40,470 nucleotides of DNA from an uncultured Christensenellaceae bacterium (GCA_910585035.1 CAJUEF010000006.1:13239-53708), one strand, 5' to 3'; counted from the stretch's first letter, positions 15,591 to 24,896 are shown. Notes: generated by a model from the sequence alone, not told the origin. Numbers and translations are program-made.

Positions 15591-16754
15591 ATGAATAAAA
15601 AAGTTTGCGTAGTAACAGGCACGAGAGCTGAATATCACCTTTTGTATCCTCTTATAAAAGCCATACAAAAGGATAGTGAATTGGAACTTCTTTTAGCAGT
15701 TACCGGCTCCCATTTAAGTGAAAAGTATGGAAATACATATAAAGATATAGAAAGAGACGGTTTTTCCATAAGCGTAAAGATCCCTATTTTACAGGAAAAG
15801 GATGGACCACAAGAAATTAACGCAGCAATTAGTAAAGCTATTTTAGGCTTTAGCTCTTTTTATGAAACAAACCGTCCCGATATGGTTGTGCTCCTTGGTG
15901 ACAGATATGAACTCCTTGCCGCAGCCATTGCCGCAATGAATTACCAAATACCAATGGCTCACTTACACGGCGGGGAAACAACTGAAGGAGCCATTGACGA
16001 GTGCATAAGACATGCCATTACAAAAATGAGCTATCTCCATTTTACCAGCTGCGAGCCTTACAGAAAAAGAGTTATACAGCTGGGTGAAGACCCAAGCAGA
16101 GTCTTTAACGTAGGAGCCATCGGACTTGAAAACATAAAAAACCAAAAACGCATGTCTCTAAGTGAGCTTGCTGACAGCCTTAACTTTAATCTTGGAACAT
16201 ATTTCGCAGTGGTTACCTTTCATCCTGTAACCCTGGAAAACAACACTGCAGGGGAAGAGTTTGACCAGCTATTAAAAGCGCTGAATAATTTCCCTGATTT
16301 AAAAATTATATTCACAAAATCAAACGCTGACAGCGGCGGGCTTGTTATTAATAAAATGATAGATGATTATGTAAACAGTAACCCTAAAAGGTGCACAGCC
16401 GTTTTCAGCCTAGGTATGGTTCGTTATTTGTCCGCTCTTGAACACGCCTGCGCAGTAATCGGCAATTCTTCCAGCGGAATAATTGAAACCCCTTCTTTCT
16501 GCGTGCCCACAATTAATATAGGAGACAGACAAAAAGGCAGAATTCAGGCAAAAAACATTTTAAACTGCCCGCCAAAATCACAAGATATAATTGACGCAAT
16601 TTCAACTGCTCTAAGCAATGAATTTAAAGAGCAGGTAAAAGATACAAAGAACCCTTACGGTGACGGAGATGTATCACCAAAAATTTTGTGTGAAATAAAA
16701 AACTTTTTGAAAAACAGTAAAATTAACTTAAAAAAATCTTTTTACAATATTTAA
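15591..16754 (+). CDS. neuC: UDP-N-acetylglucosamine 2-epimerase, hydrolysing (NeuC/LegG type)
   Basis: NeuC-type enzymes release ManNAc (or a di-acetamido hexose in LegG) from a UDP-HexNAc with inversion at C2. CVVTGTRAEYHLLYPLI at the start, LLGDRYELLAAA (102-112), and AHLHGGETTEGAIDECIRHAITKMS are hallmarks of this hydrolysing branch; the non-hydrolysing WecB copy at 31961 instead reads GHVEAGLRT. GNSSSGIIETPSF near residue 290 binds the uracil/phosphate end. Length 387 is normal. The product normally feeds a NeuB-type synthase, yet no neuB or neuA is present here. The dehydrogenase gene follows after 27 nt. Confidence 0.92.
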   Translation: MNKKVCVVTGTRAEYHLLYPLIKAIQKDSELELLLAVTGSHLSEKYGNTYKDIERDGFSISVKIPILQEKDGPQEINAAISKAILGFSSFYETNRPDMVVLLGDRYELLAAAIAAMNYQIPMAHLHGGETTEGAIDECIRHAITKMSYLHFTSCEPYRKRVIQLGEDPSRVFNVGAIGLENIKNQKRMSLSELADSLNFNLGTYFAVVTFHPVTLENNTAGEEFDQLLKALNNFPDLKIIFTKSNADSGGLVINKMIDDYVNSNPKRCTAVFSLGMVRYLSALEHACAVIGNSSSGIIETPSFCVPTINIGDRQKGRIQAKNILNCPPKSQDIIDAISTALSNEFKEQVKDTKNPYGDGDVSPKILCEIKNFLKNSKINLKKSFYNI

Positions 16755-16781
16755 TACAACCAAAATCAGGAGGAAAGCAAA

Positions 16782-18194
16782 TTGATAGAATTACCAAAAA
16801 CATTTAAACCTTCGCGAAAAAACGTTTGTGTTCAGGGGCTTGGTTTTGTCGGCGCCGCAATGGCTCTTGCTATTGCAAATGCAAAAGATAATACCGCAAA
16901 TCCCCTTTACAATGTAATTGGCATAGACGTTCCAAACGAAGCCGGTCACAGAAAAGCAACTTCAATTAATGATGGAGTATTCCCTTTTGAAAATAACGAC
17001 AAAAAACTGGAACAGGCTCAAAAAGAAGCCTACAAAAACGGTAATTTGTGGGCAACAACAGAATCTGAATATTTTAAATATGCCGACGTCGTGGTAGTTG
17101 ATATTAATTTAGACGTTAAATATGACGGCGACCATAATCCAATTTTAGATTTAAATCTCTTTAAAAATGCTATGCATACCCTTGGAAGCTGTATAAATGC
17201 AGGAACCCTCATAATTGTTGAAACCACGGTTCCTCCCGGTACCTGTGAAAAGGTTGTATATCCTATTATTAAAGAAGAATTTTCAAAGCGCAACTTACCT
17301 GAAGAAAAAATATTTATAGCTCATTCCTATGAAAGAGTTATGCCAGGTGAGAATTACTTTGATTCCATCGTAAATTTTTGGAGAGTATTTTCAGGAATTA
17401 ATAAAGAATCCGCAGATAAATGCCAGGAGTTTTTGGAAAGCGTTATAAGCACTAAACAGTATCCTCTCACAAGGCTGGAAAAAACCACCGCCACAGAAAT
17501 AGCAAAAGTTCTGGAAAATTCTTACAGAGCAGCTACCATTGCATTTATTGAAGAATGGGGACGTTTTGCCGAAGCCGTAAACGTGGATTTATTTGAGGTC
17601 ATAGAAGCAATACGTATGCGCCCTACCCACTCTAATATGCGCCAGCCGGGCTTTGGCGTTGGCGGCTACTGCCTTACCAAAGACCCATATTTTGCTTACC
17701 TATCAGCCAAAGACATTTTTGGGCTTAAAGATATGGACTTTCCTTTTAGCACCAGGGCGGTTAAAGTAAATAACGCTATGCCTATTGTTTCCCTTGATAA
17801 AATAGAAACACTGCTTGGCGGCAGCATAAAAGGAAAAAAATTGCTTATACTTGGGGTAAGCTACCGTCAAGATGTAGGCGATACCCGTTATTCTCCTACA
17901 GAAATATTTGTAAAGGAAGCGGTAAGGCGCGGCGCAGAAACAGTATGTCAGGATCCACTTGTTGGGCACTGGCAGGAAATGAATATGCAGGTGCTTCAGG
18001 AAGTGCCGTCCTTTAAAGGATATGACGCTGTCGTATTTACTGTCCAGCATAAGCAGTATAAGGATATTGATTTTAAAACGGCAGAATTTGATAATGGCGC
18101 TTTAATTTTTGATGCAAACTGCGTTTTAACAAAACCACAGAGAATGGATATATCCCAATTAAACAACATAAGCTTTGCCAGCATTGGCAGATAA
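16782..18194 (+). CDS. Nucleotide-sugar dehydrogenase (UDP-hexose/UDP-HexNAc 6-dehydrogenase family)
   Basis: Oxidises C6 of a UDP-sugar to the uronate using two NAD+. The start is a TTG 8 nt after AGGAGG. The N-terminal GLGFVG (19-24) binds NAD, ETTVPPGTCEKVV and EIAKVLENSYRA (Lys243) line the active site, and GVGGYCLTKDP carries the catalytic Cys297. At 470 residues it is longer than the WecC copy at 33098 (401), with extra sequence near residues 35-95, and reads HSYERVMPG where most family members have SPERV.PG. The specific substrate is therefore uncertain. Being followed by an SDR and an aminotransferase, it could supply a UDP-uronate for decarboxylation and 4-amination. Confidence 0.88.
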   Translation: MIELPKTFKPSRKNVCVQGLGFVGAAMALAIANAKDNTANPLYNVIGIDVPNEAGHRKATSINDGVFPFENNDKKLEQAQKEAYKNGNLWATTESEYFKYADVVVVDINLDVKYDGDHNPILDLNLFKNAMHTLGSCINAGTLIIVETTVPPGTCEKVVYPIIKEEFSKRNLPEEKIFIAHSYERVMPGENYFDSIVNFWRVFSGINKESADKCQEFLESVISTKQYPLTRLEKTTATEIAKVLENSYRAATIAFIEEWGRFAEAVNVDLFEVIEAIRMRPTHSNMRQPGFGVGGYCLTKDPYFAYLSAKDIFGLKDMDFPFSTRAVKVNNAMPIVSLDKIETLLGGSIKGKKLLILGVSYRQDVGDTRYSPTEIFVKEAVRRGAETVCQDPLVGHWQEMNMQVLQEVPSFKGYDAVVFTVQHKQYKDIDFKTAEFDNGALIFDANCVLTKPQRMDISQLNNISFASIGR

Positions 18195-18208
18195 TTAAGG
18201 AGGAAAAT

Positions 18209-19198
18209 ATGAAAGCATTAATAACAGGGGGAGCAGGATTTATAGGCTATCACCTTACAAAAGAACTTCTTGAAAAAGATTACAGCGTAGTTTTAGTGGA
18301 TGATTTTTCAAGAGGTGTTGAAGATAAGTTTTTAAAAGAGCTGGAAAGCAATCCGAAAATTACTTTTATTTCAGCAGACTTAACCGATAAAACAAAAGTC
18401 ATGAGCATGGAAAAAGACTTTGATTATATTTATCATTTTGCTGCCATTATTGGTGTGCAAAACGTGTTAAACCGTCCTTATGACGTGCTTGAAAAAAATA
18501 TAACTCTTTTGATTAACATGATAGATTTTGCAAGAGAGCAAGGAAATTTAAAACGCTTTATCTTTGCTTCAACCAGCGAAATATATGCAGGAACGTTAAA
18601 ATATTATGATATGGAAATACCAACGCCGGAGAGCACTCCTCTTACTGTAACCCCTCTTGAACATCCCCGTACATCATACATGCTGTCTAAAATATATGGC
18701 GAAGCTTTGCTGCAGCAAAGCGGCATACCTTTTACTATTATACGTCCTCACAATTTTTATGGGCCTAGAATGGGTATGTCTCACGTAATTCCTGAACTGC
18801 TCAAAAAAGCATACTTTTCAAAAGACAGTGATAACCTTGAAGTTTTCTCAGTAGACCACAAGCGCACATTTTGCTATATCAGCGATGCGGTTAAAATAAC
18901 CCGCCTGCTTGCAGAATCTGACGACGCAAAAGGACAGGCCTTTAACGTGGGTAATGAAGCGCCTGAAGTAACAATTCAAGAGGTTGCAAAAACCGTTCTT
19001 AAAGTAACAAATAAGCCTCTTAACATTGATGCAAAACCTGCAACCTCAGGCTCTCCTGCCAGAAGATGCCCTAAAATGGAGAAAACCACTAATTGTATTG
19101 GGTATGCGGGAAAGGTATCTTTGGAAGAAGGTATTCAAAAAACCTTTGACTGGTACAAAGAATATATATTTGACGGCAGCGAGGTAAGCGCAAAATGA
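18209..19198 (+). CDS. Extended SDR: NAD-dependent nucleotide-sugar epimerase/dehydratase, UXS-like features
   Basis: A cytosolic nucleotide-sugar enzyme of 329 residues with the NAD motif GGAGFIG (7-13), FAAIIGVQNV, catalytic STSE (121-124), and YMLSK (Tyr157, Lys161). It has STSE rather than the TDE of RmlB-type dehydratases; STSE occurs in UDP-glucuronate decarboxylases (UXS, ArnA) and also in LegB-type dehydratases. The C-terminal SGSPARRCPKMEK...VSLEEGI resembles the R..PD block of UXS-like proteins. Decarboxylase, 4,6-dehydratase and 4-epimerase therefore all remain possible. The stop overlaps the next start by 4 nt (ATGA), so this gene and the aminotransferase are translationally coupled and should share a 4-keto sugar. 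Confidence 0.85.
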   Translation: MKALITGGAGFIGYHLTKELLEKDYSVVLVDDFSRGVEDKFLKELESNPKITFISADLTDKTKVMSMEKDFDYIYHFAAIIGVQNVLNRPYDVLEKNITLLINMIDFAREQGNLKRFIFASTSEIYAGTLKYYDMEIPTPESTPLTVTPLEHPRTSYMLSKIYGEALLQQSGIPFTIIRPHNFYGPRMGMSHVIPELLKKAYFSKDSDNLEVFSVDHKRTFCYISDAVKITRLLAESDDAKGQAFNVGNEAPEVTIQEVAKTVLKVTNKPLNIDAKPATSGSPARRCPKMEKTTNCIGYAGKVSLEEGIQKTFDWYKEYIFDGSEVSAK

Positions 19199-20340
19199 TT
19201 CCTTTAGCAGTACCTAACTTAAGCGGAAATGAAAGAGCATATTTAAACAAATGTATTGATACTACTTTTGTTTCATCTGTAGGTGAATTTGTAAACCGCA
19301 TTGAAGAAATGGCAGCAAAGCAGTGCAATACCAAATATGCAGTTGCAACCTCCTCAGGCACTACCGGGCTTCACCTTGCCCTTACAGGCTGCGGCGTTAA
19401 AGAAAATGAGCTGGTTATTATACCCACCTTTACATTTATAGCAACAGCAAACGCAGTTGCCCACTGCGGCGCAACGCCTTGGCTTATGGATATTTCTCCA
19501 GAGTCCTGGGCTATGGATGCAGACCAGTTAAAGCAAGAAATTGATACAAACACTATTTTTGAAAATGGTCGTCTTATCCATAAGGAAACCGGAAAGCGTG
19601 TGGCAGCAATTATGCCTGTTTATACCTTAGGAAACATTCCGGAAATGGATAAAATCAGAGAAATCGCAAAAGCGTATGGTCTGCCCTTAATTGCCGATGC
19701 GGCGGCGGCCATAGGCGCTGTATACAAAGGAAAAGCCCTTGGAGAGCTTGCAGACCTCACTGTGCTGTCCTTTAACGGAAACAAAACCGTAACAGCTGGA
19801 GGCGGCGGAATAGTAGCGGGAAATGATGAAGCTCTTATGAAAAAACTGAAGCACCTTTCAACCACAGCAAGAGTAACGGCGGAATACGACCATGATATGG
19901 TGGGCTTTAATTACCGAATGACGAACATCCAAGCAGCAGTTGGCTGCGCCCAACTTGAACGCACCGATGAATTTGTTAAAAGAAAAAGAGAAATTCGCTC
20001 TTTCTATAACAATGAGTTTAATGGTATAAAAGGCGTGTCCCTGTTCCCTGTTCCAAGTTACGAAGAAAGCTCTTGCTGGTTTTCAGGAATTGTTATAGAT
20101 GAAGGGGGACTTGATGAAATAAGGCAGCTTTGCTCAAAGCTCCGTGAAAAGGAAATCGAGAGCAGAAGCTTTTGGAAGCCTGTTCACTTGCAGAAACCCT
20201 ATGAAAACGCATTAAAGGCTAGTTCCCTTGAAATATCCTCGAAACTCTGGAACCGCATTTTAACTCTTCCTTGCTCTACAAACATAACTAATGACGAACT
20301 TAAATATGTTTCTGATTGTGTAAAGGAAATTTTAAGTTAA
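19195..20340 (+). CDS. PLP-dependent sugar aminotransferase, DegT/DnrJ/EryC1 family (LegC/ArnB-like)
   Basis: Transfers an amino group from glutamate to a keto-sugar nucleotide. The N-terminal IPLAVPNLSGNE...TTFVSSVGEFVNRIEE is close to the LegC subfamily pattern. TSSGTTGLHLAL binds PLP phosphate, IADAAAAIGA has Asp168, and LSFNGNKTVTAGGGG has the Schiff-base Lys197; FNGNK with TxGGGG is the LegC form. Length 381 is normal. The start overlaps the SDR gene. LegC aminates UDP-4-keto-6-deoxy-GlcNAc; the related ArnB aminates UDP-4-keto-pentose. Which one applies depends on the SDR. Last gene of the locus, followed by a strong bidirectional terminator. Confidence 0.9.
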   Translation: MIPLAVPNLSGNERAYLNKCIDTTFVSSVGEFVNRIEEMAAKQCNTKYAVATSSGTTGLHLALTGCGVKENELVIIPTFTFIATANAVAHCGATPWLMDISPESWAMDADQLKQEIDTNTIFENGRLIHKETGKRVAAIMPVYTLGNIPEMDKIREIAKAYGLPLIADAAAAIGAVYKGKALGELADLTVLSFNGNKTVTAGGGGIVAGNDEALMKKLKHLSTTARVTAEYDHDMVGFNYRMTNIQAAVGCAQLERTDEFVKRKREIRSFYNNEFNGIKGVSLFPVPSYEESSCWFSGIVIDEGGLDEIRQLCSKLREKEIESRSFWKPVHLQKPYENALKASSLEISSKLWNRILTLPCSTNITNDELKYVSDCVKEILS

Positions 20341-20363
20341 TGTCCAATGCTTATAAATAAAAC

Positions 20364-20412
20364 AAATGCACCTTAAATGCTAAATATGTATTTTAGCATT
20401 TAAGGTGCATTT
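20364..20412. terminator. Bidirectional terminator between convergent genes
   Basis: A perfect 21-bp inverted repeat (20364-20384 and 20392-20412) with a 7-nt loop lies between the aminotransferase stop and the stop of the convergent SDR gene. The arms end in AAA/TTT on both sides. The stem is unusually long for a terminator. Confidence 0.8.
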
Positions 20413-20436
20413 AGTTTTATAAAGCTTTTTAAAAGC

Positions 20437-21189
20437 TTACGGACGCATATCTCCGCCGCCGTCTACCTCAACTGTAAGACCGGTAATGTAACTTGCATCT
20501 TCACTGCAAAGGAACACAATAGTTCTTCCAATATCGCTTTCAGGGTCACCTATTCTCTTAAGAGGCACAGCATCAATAGACTTTTTGTATTCTTCCGGGA
20601 AAGCTGCTTTCCACTTTTCCACGCCTGGAGTCATAGCAAACGGACAAACAATATTAACTCTAATTCCATAAGCGCCCCATTCTCTTGCAACAACCCTTGT
20701 CATGCCGCGAATAGCTTCCTTGGCAGCTGCATATGAAGCCTGATACTGCTGACCCTTAATTGCAGCAGCAGAACCGAAGTTAACAATACAGCCTTTTGTT
20801 TCTTTAAGATGAGGAAATGCCTGCTGCATAAAATTATATGTAGCCCACATACCTGTGTTAAGAGAAAGATTCATATCCTCAACTGTGAGCTGTTCAAACG
20901 GCTTTTGCTTTGAAGCGTGGGCATTGTTAATTACTATATCCAGCTTACCATAAGCATCAACAGTTTTCTGAACTGCTTTTTTAACCTGTTCCATATCTCC
21001 GCCGTCGCAAACTATGGTTTCAATATCATATCCCAGCTCTTTAAGCTCAGACTTTGTTTCATTTAAACTTTCTTCATTTATGTCTGTTATAAGAACTTTG
21101 GCGCCTTCCTTGCAAAGAGCTCTTGTAACTCCCCTGCCTATTCCTCCGGCACCGCCTGTTACTATAGCAACCTTATCCTTTAATACCAT
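20437..21189 (-). CDS. Classical SDR oxidoreductase (FabG/glucose-dehydrogenase-like)
   Basis: A 250-residue NAD(P)-dependent short-chain dehydrogenase. TGGAGGIG (11-18) is the cofactor loop, ITDIN after the second beta strand has an Asp that favours NAD(H), NNAH corresponds to the structural NNAG, FGSAAA supplies the catalytic Ser, and SYAAAKEA has the Tyr-Lys pair. The C-terminal ITGLTVEVDGGGDMRP is typical. A strong GGAGGTG site lies 6 nt before the ATG. It stands alone, separated by a terminator from the sugar locus, so the substrate cannot be inferred from context; hydroxysteroid, sugar or acyl substrates are all possible. Confidence 0.85.
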   Translation of the reverse strand: MVLKDKVAIVTGGAGGIGRGVTRALCKEGAKVLITDINEESLNETKSELKELGYDIETIVCDGGDMEQVKKAVQKTVDAYGKLDIVINNAHASKQKPFEQLTVEDMNLSLNTGMWATYNFMQQAFPHLKETKGCIVNFGSAAAIKGQQYQASYAAAKEAIRGMTRVVAREWGAYGIRVNIVCPFAMTPGVEKWKAAFPEEYKKSIDAVPLKRIGDPESDIGRTIVFLCSEDASYITGLTVEVDGGGDMRP

Positions 21190-21218
21190 GTATCACACCT
21201 CCGAAATAATTTGTATTG

Positions 21219-21247
21219 ATTATACTACCAAAAAATGCAGAGCGCAA
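21219..21247 (-). promoter_or_regulatory. Likely promoter of the classical SDR gene
   Basis: On the minus strand, TATAAT (21219-21224) lies 17 nt from a weak -35 TTGCGC (21242-21247), 30 nt before the start codon. Confidence 0.45.
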
Positions 21248-21409
21248 TAGGTTTTATGCAAAAAATGAAAAAATATTTATATTTTTGATTGATAAAAAAG
21301 TAACAAAACCCCCTGTTTAAAAGGATTGATTGTGAAATTTTTAACACAAGTAATGAATATTTATAAGTTAAAGCTTATAATATTATATTATGGTTTGCTC
21401 ATTTTAGTC

Positions 21410-23371
21410 CTATTTTTTAAAAAAGTATTCAAAGAAATTTAAAAGCTCATTTTGTATAATCGTAATCTTATCTTGCTCCTGTTTATTACCTTCGGTAACA
21501 GTTACAGGTATGTCTTTAGTTATTATACTGTCGGCTGTTTGGCTGTCTCTCCAGCCCGCAGCATGATACACTTGCTTTTGATATTTAACCTTAATAGTAT
21601 AATTGCCAACATTGTGCATACTTATATTGGCAGTATATCTTCCCTTATCCTCTTTAAAGCGTACATCTGCATCAACGCCGCAGGATACAGGATTGTAGCG
21701 AACATCACCAACCCTTGGCAGATGGTTCATCATCCCTGCTCCACTAACCTTTAATGTAAGAGTTTGACCATTTGTAACACTTCCGGTAAAAGGCGCTGAA
21801 TTAACTGTTATATTATTCTCCGAAATATCCAGTGTTTCATTGGTATAAACCATTATTTCTCTGCGGGAATAATCACAAATATAAAGCCCGTATTCTTTTG
21901 CTTCTATATCAGTAAGGCCTAGAAAATAGCCCTCATAAGCCAAAGGGCTTAAAGACTCCAATGAACTGTTAAAACGGTCAATCTTTTTTGCCTTATCGGA
22001 TATAGCAAATAGATTATTGCTGTTATAAGTCACTGAAGTATAGCTGCCATCAACTTGTTTTTTTAAATTGCCTGCCAAATCATATATGCTTAACTTTCCC
22101 GTTTCAGCGACATAAAGACTTCTGTCTCCATAAGCAACGGAGGAAGGTGCTGTCAGTTTACTTATAACTGTGCTGAACACATTTAGGTCAGTGCTTGTTT
22201 TAAGTACCTTTCCACTGCTGGCCTCTGAAATGTATATATTCTCTCCTGCAACATCCATAGATGTAAAAAGATATGAATTATTCGCTTCAAGAGAGCCTAT
22301 GAGCTTTACAGAAATTTCTCCACTTTCATAGGAGTTTAACTTATAGGCTGAAATGGAATTTTCTTTAAGCACATAAAGGATATCATCAAAAAGCTTAATA
22401 TCCACTGCTCCCGGCTCATTAATAAACGCAACCAAACTGCCTTTTCTATAAATATCTATAGAAACATCAGAAGCCGTTGCAACAATATTCCCTTTAGCAG
22501 AAACAAGAGAGATTTTTACTGCCTTTTTCCCTTTCCCGTAAGTAGCTGCTTTTTTCCCATCCTTATAAAAATATACAAGCGCTCTTTCCTCATCAGCAAC
22601 ATAAATACCGCTTTTTACAGGATAGAGATATTTACCGCTTTGCTTTATGGAAAATTCGCTGCTTTTATTAAAGTCTTTATCATATATTGCTATTTTATCA
22701 TTAAACAATGCGTAAATTTTATCTTCGAGGGTATTTAAACTTAAAGCGTCCGAAATATCTTTTTTCGTTTCATAGCTTCCGCTGCCAATATCTATAATGC
22801 TCACCGTGCCGCTGCCTGAACCGATTATCATTGAATTAATTCCTGTAATTTGCTCTGCGTGATGTTTTAAAGAAAATGATTTAAGCACTTCAAACGATTT
22901 CACATTATAAGAATCTATTGTCATTCCATCCTCACAGAGAACATATAAAACATTTTCAAGAACAAATATACTTTTAGGTGATTTTTTAAGATTTAAGATA
23001 TTGCTTGTTTTATAACCGCCATCCAAAAACACAATGCGGTTATTATAAGAGTCACACACCAACAATTCTTTACCATAAACAACAAGTCCCCTTGGAAAAC
23101 GCAGTTCATTTTTATTTGTTCCATAGCTGCCATAGGTTTTAATAACTGAGGAGGTATTAACATCAACAACGCTAAGTCTGTGATTATCCTTATCAGCAAC
23201 AACTAAGTCACCGCCAAACATAACAACATTATGCGGCACAAATCCGTTATGACAATAGCTTCCCACTACTGTGGAAATTCCTGTTATCTCCTTTGTTTTA
23301 GCTGTTGAAATATTTATACCAAAGATAAATAAAAGCATAAATATAAAAGCTAAAGTAATTGTTTTTTTCAA
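21410..23371 (-). CDS. Secreted NHL-type beta-propeller protein with C-terminal Ig-like domain
   Basis: A 653-residue exported protein. The start is a TTG 7 nt after GGAGG. A signal peptide (about 1-24, MKKTITLAFIFMLLFIFG...) is followed by NHL repeats; the clearest are PHNVVMFGGDLVVADKDNHRLSVVD and RFPRGLVVYGKELLVCDSYNNRIVFLDG. More degenerate blade-like repeats run to about residue 520, enough for one large or two small propellers. Residues about 525-635 look like a beta-sandwich domain. NHL propellers usually bind protein, glycan or nucleic acid and are not enzymes by default. No sortase motif or membrane anchor is visible, so it may be released or held non-covalently. I cannot name a function. 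Confidence 0.8.
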   Translation of the reverse strand: MKKTITLAFIFMLLFIFGINISTAKTKEITGISTVVGSYCHNGFVPHNVVMFGGDLVVADKDNHRLSVVDVNTSSVIKTYGSYGTNKNELRFPRGLVVYGKELLVCDSYNNRIVFLDGGYKTSNILNLKKSPKSIFVLENVLYVLCEDGMTIDSYNVKSFEVLKSFSLKHHAEQITGINSMIIGSGSGTVSIIDIGSGSYETKKDISDALSLNTLEDKIYALFNDKIAIYDKDFNKSSEFSIKQSGKYLYPVKSGIYVADEERALVYFYKDGKKAATYGKGKKAVKISLVSAKGNIVATASDVSIDIYRKGSLVAFINEPGAVDIKLFDDILYVLKENSISAYKLNSYESGEISVKLIGSLEANNSYLFTSMDVAGENIYISEASSGKVLKTSTDLNVFSTVISKLTAPSSVAYGDRSLYVAETGKLSIYDLAGNLKKQVDGSYTSVTYNSNNLFAISDKAKKIDRFNSSLESLSPLAYEGYFLGLTDIEAKEYGLYICDYSRREIMVYTNETLDISENNITVNSAPFTGSVTNGQTLTLKVSGAGMMNHLPRVGDVRYNPVSCGVDADVRFKEDKGRYTANISMHNVGNYTIKVKYQKQVYHAAGWRDSQTADSIITKDIPVTVTEGNKQEQDKITIIQNELLNFFEYFFKK

Positions 23372-23472
23372 ACCATTCCTCCTAAAACAACAACAGACGA
23401 ATGTATTTTTAAAAGTTATGTGATTTTTATCATTATATATTGTTGCCTGAATTTTAATAATAATATGCCATG

Positions 23473-24570
23473 TTAAACATTAAAACGAAATACTATAACG
23501 TCCCCGTCCTGAACAACGTAGTCTTTGCCTTCAAGGCGGTATTGACCCGCTTCCTTAGCAGCGGCAACAGTGCCGTATTCCATAAATTTATCATAGCTAA
23601 TGACTTCTGCTCGAATAAAGCCCCGCTCAAAATCTGTGTGTATCTTTCCTGCTGCTCCCGGAGCCTTTGTGCCTTTTTTAATAGTCCAGGCTTTGGTTTC
23701 CTTTTCTCCAGCAGTTAAAAAGCTTATTAAATCAAGAAGAGCATAGGATGCCACAATAAGCTTATCTAAGCCGCTTTGCTCAACGCCCATGTCTTTTAAA
23801 AATTCCATTTTTTCCTCATCGGTAAGAGCGGAAAGTTCCTCCTCTACCTTTGCGGAAACTGCAATCATGCCCGCATTTTCCGATGCTGCAATATCAGATA
23901 ACCGTTTGGCATAAGGCAAACTGTCAACAGGGGATGCAATATCATCCTCTGCAATATTTGCGACATAAATAACCGGCTTTGATGTTAGCAAAAACATGCT
24001 TTTAAGAATTTTTTCTTCATCCTCATCTGTCTCCAAAAGACGGGCAGGGTTGCCATCACTTAACCAGTCAACAACCTTTTGACACATTTCCGCTTCCTTT
24101 ATAAGCTGCTTATCTCCGTTCTTAGCAGCTTTTTTTGATTTATCAAGACGTTTTGTCGCAGTTTCAATATCACTTAAAAGAAGCTCAGTATTAATTGTTT
24201 CAGCATCTCTCTTTGGGTCAACGCTTCCTTCCACATGAACTATATTTCCGTCGTCAAAACAGCGTACAACATGCACAATGGCATCCACCTCACGAATGTG
24301 GGAAAGAAACTTGTTCCCAAGCCCCTCTCCTTTGCTCGCACCTGCAACAAGTCCCGCTATATCCACAAATTCTATACACGCATGAACAATATTTTTGCAG
24401 TCATATATCTTTGCTAAATCCTCTAACCTGTGATCAGGCACGCTTACAACGCCTACATTTGGTTCTATAGTACAAAAAGGATAATTGGCGCTTTGTGCAC
24501 CTGCCTTTGTTATCGCATTAAAAAGTGTGCTTTTTCCTACATTTGGAAGTCCCACTACGCCTAGCTTCAT
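23473..24570 (-). CDS. ychF: Redox-regulated ATPase/GTPase YchF (Obg family)
   Basis: A universally conserved translation-associated P-loop protein that prefers ATP. MKLGVVGLPNVGKSTLFNAIT holds the G1 loop, FVDIAGLVAGASKGEGLGNKFL the G3 loop, and YVANIAED the NxxE that replaces NKxD and explains the ATP preference. A C-terminal TGS domain follows (RLEGKDYVVQDGDVIVFRFNV). The start is the ATG at 24568-24570, 8 nt after an AGGAG site; the GTG nine bases upstream overlaps that site and is rejected. Length 365 is typical. It is transcribed divergently from the noc-like gene. Confidence 0.97.
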   Translation of the reverse strand: MKLGVVGLPNVGKSTLFNAITKAGAQSANYPFCTIEPNVGVVSVPDHRLEDLAKIYDCKNIVHACIEFVDIAGLVAGASKGEGLGNKFLSHIREVDAIVHVVRCFDDGNIVHVEGSVDPKRDAETINTELLLSDIETATKRLDKSKKAAKNGDKQLIKEAEMCQKVVDWLSDGNPARLLETDEDEEKILKSMFLLTSKPVIYVANIAEDDIASPVDSLPYAKRLSDIAASENAGMIAVSAKVEEELSALTDEEKMEFLKDMGVEQSGLDKLIVASYALLDLISFLTAGEKETKAWTIKKGTKAPGAAGKIHTDFERGFIRAEVISYDKFMEYGTVAAAKEAGQYRLEGKDYVVQDGDVIVFRFNV

Positions 24571-24643
24571 GAAATTCACTCCTAAAATTATAGCTTTTTA
24601 TTAAAAATGGATTTTTGTAAATGCTCCACTAAGATATTCTCTG

Positions 24644-24665
24644 TTTTCTGTGCAGAAAATGCACA
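24644..24665. promoter_or_regulatory. Overlapping palindromes in the ychF/noc intergenic region
   Basis: TTTTCTG-TG-CAGAAAA (24644-24659) overlaps TGTGCA-GAAAA-TGCACA (24649-24665). These could form a hairpin or an operator. The rest of this 326-nt gap (24571-24896) holds a CTGGC-ATA-GCCAG mini hairpin near the noc side and no gene that I can support. Confidence 0.3.
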
Positions 24666-24896
24666 TTAATAAGTTATTTTTATTTTAGCGGATTATACAA
24701 AAATTTGCAAATACCATGCTCTGTATTTGAGATAAAGCGTTTTTTGTTCCTTTATGTATAAACAACGTGAAAACGCCCTATTTTACTACACTTTTAGCGC
24801 AAAAACACTAATGCTGGCATAGCCAGAGGAAATGGGAAATTTTTGAAGAAATAGTAAATATAAATCAATAAATCTATTATATGAAGGAGAATTTAA

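Noticed and set aside
24571..24896. A parS or Noc-binding site before the noc-like gene
   Set aside because: Only half-site-like strings (CGTGAAA, GGGAAAT) are present; neither full palindrome is there.
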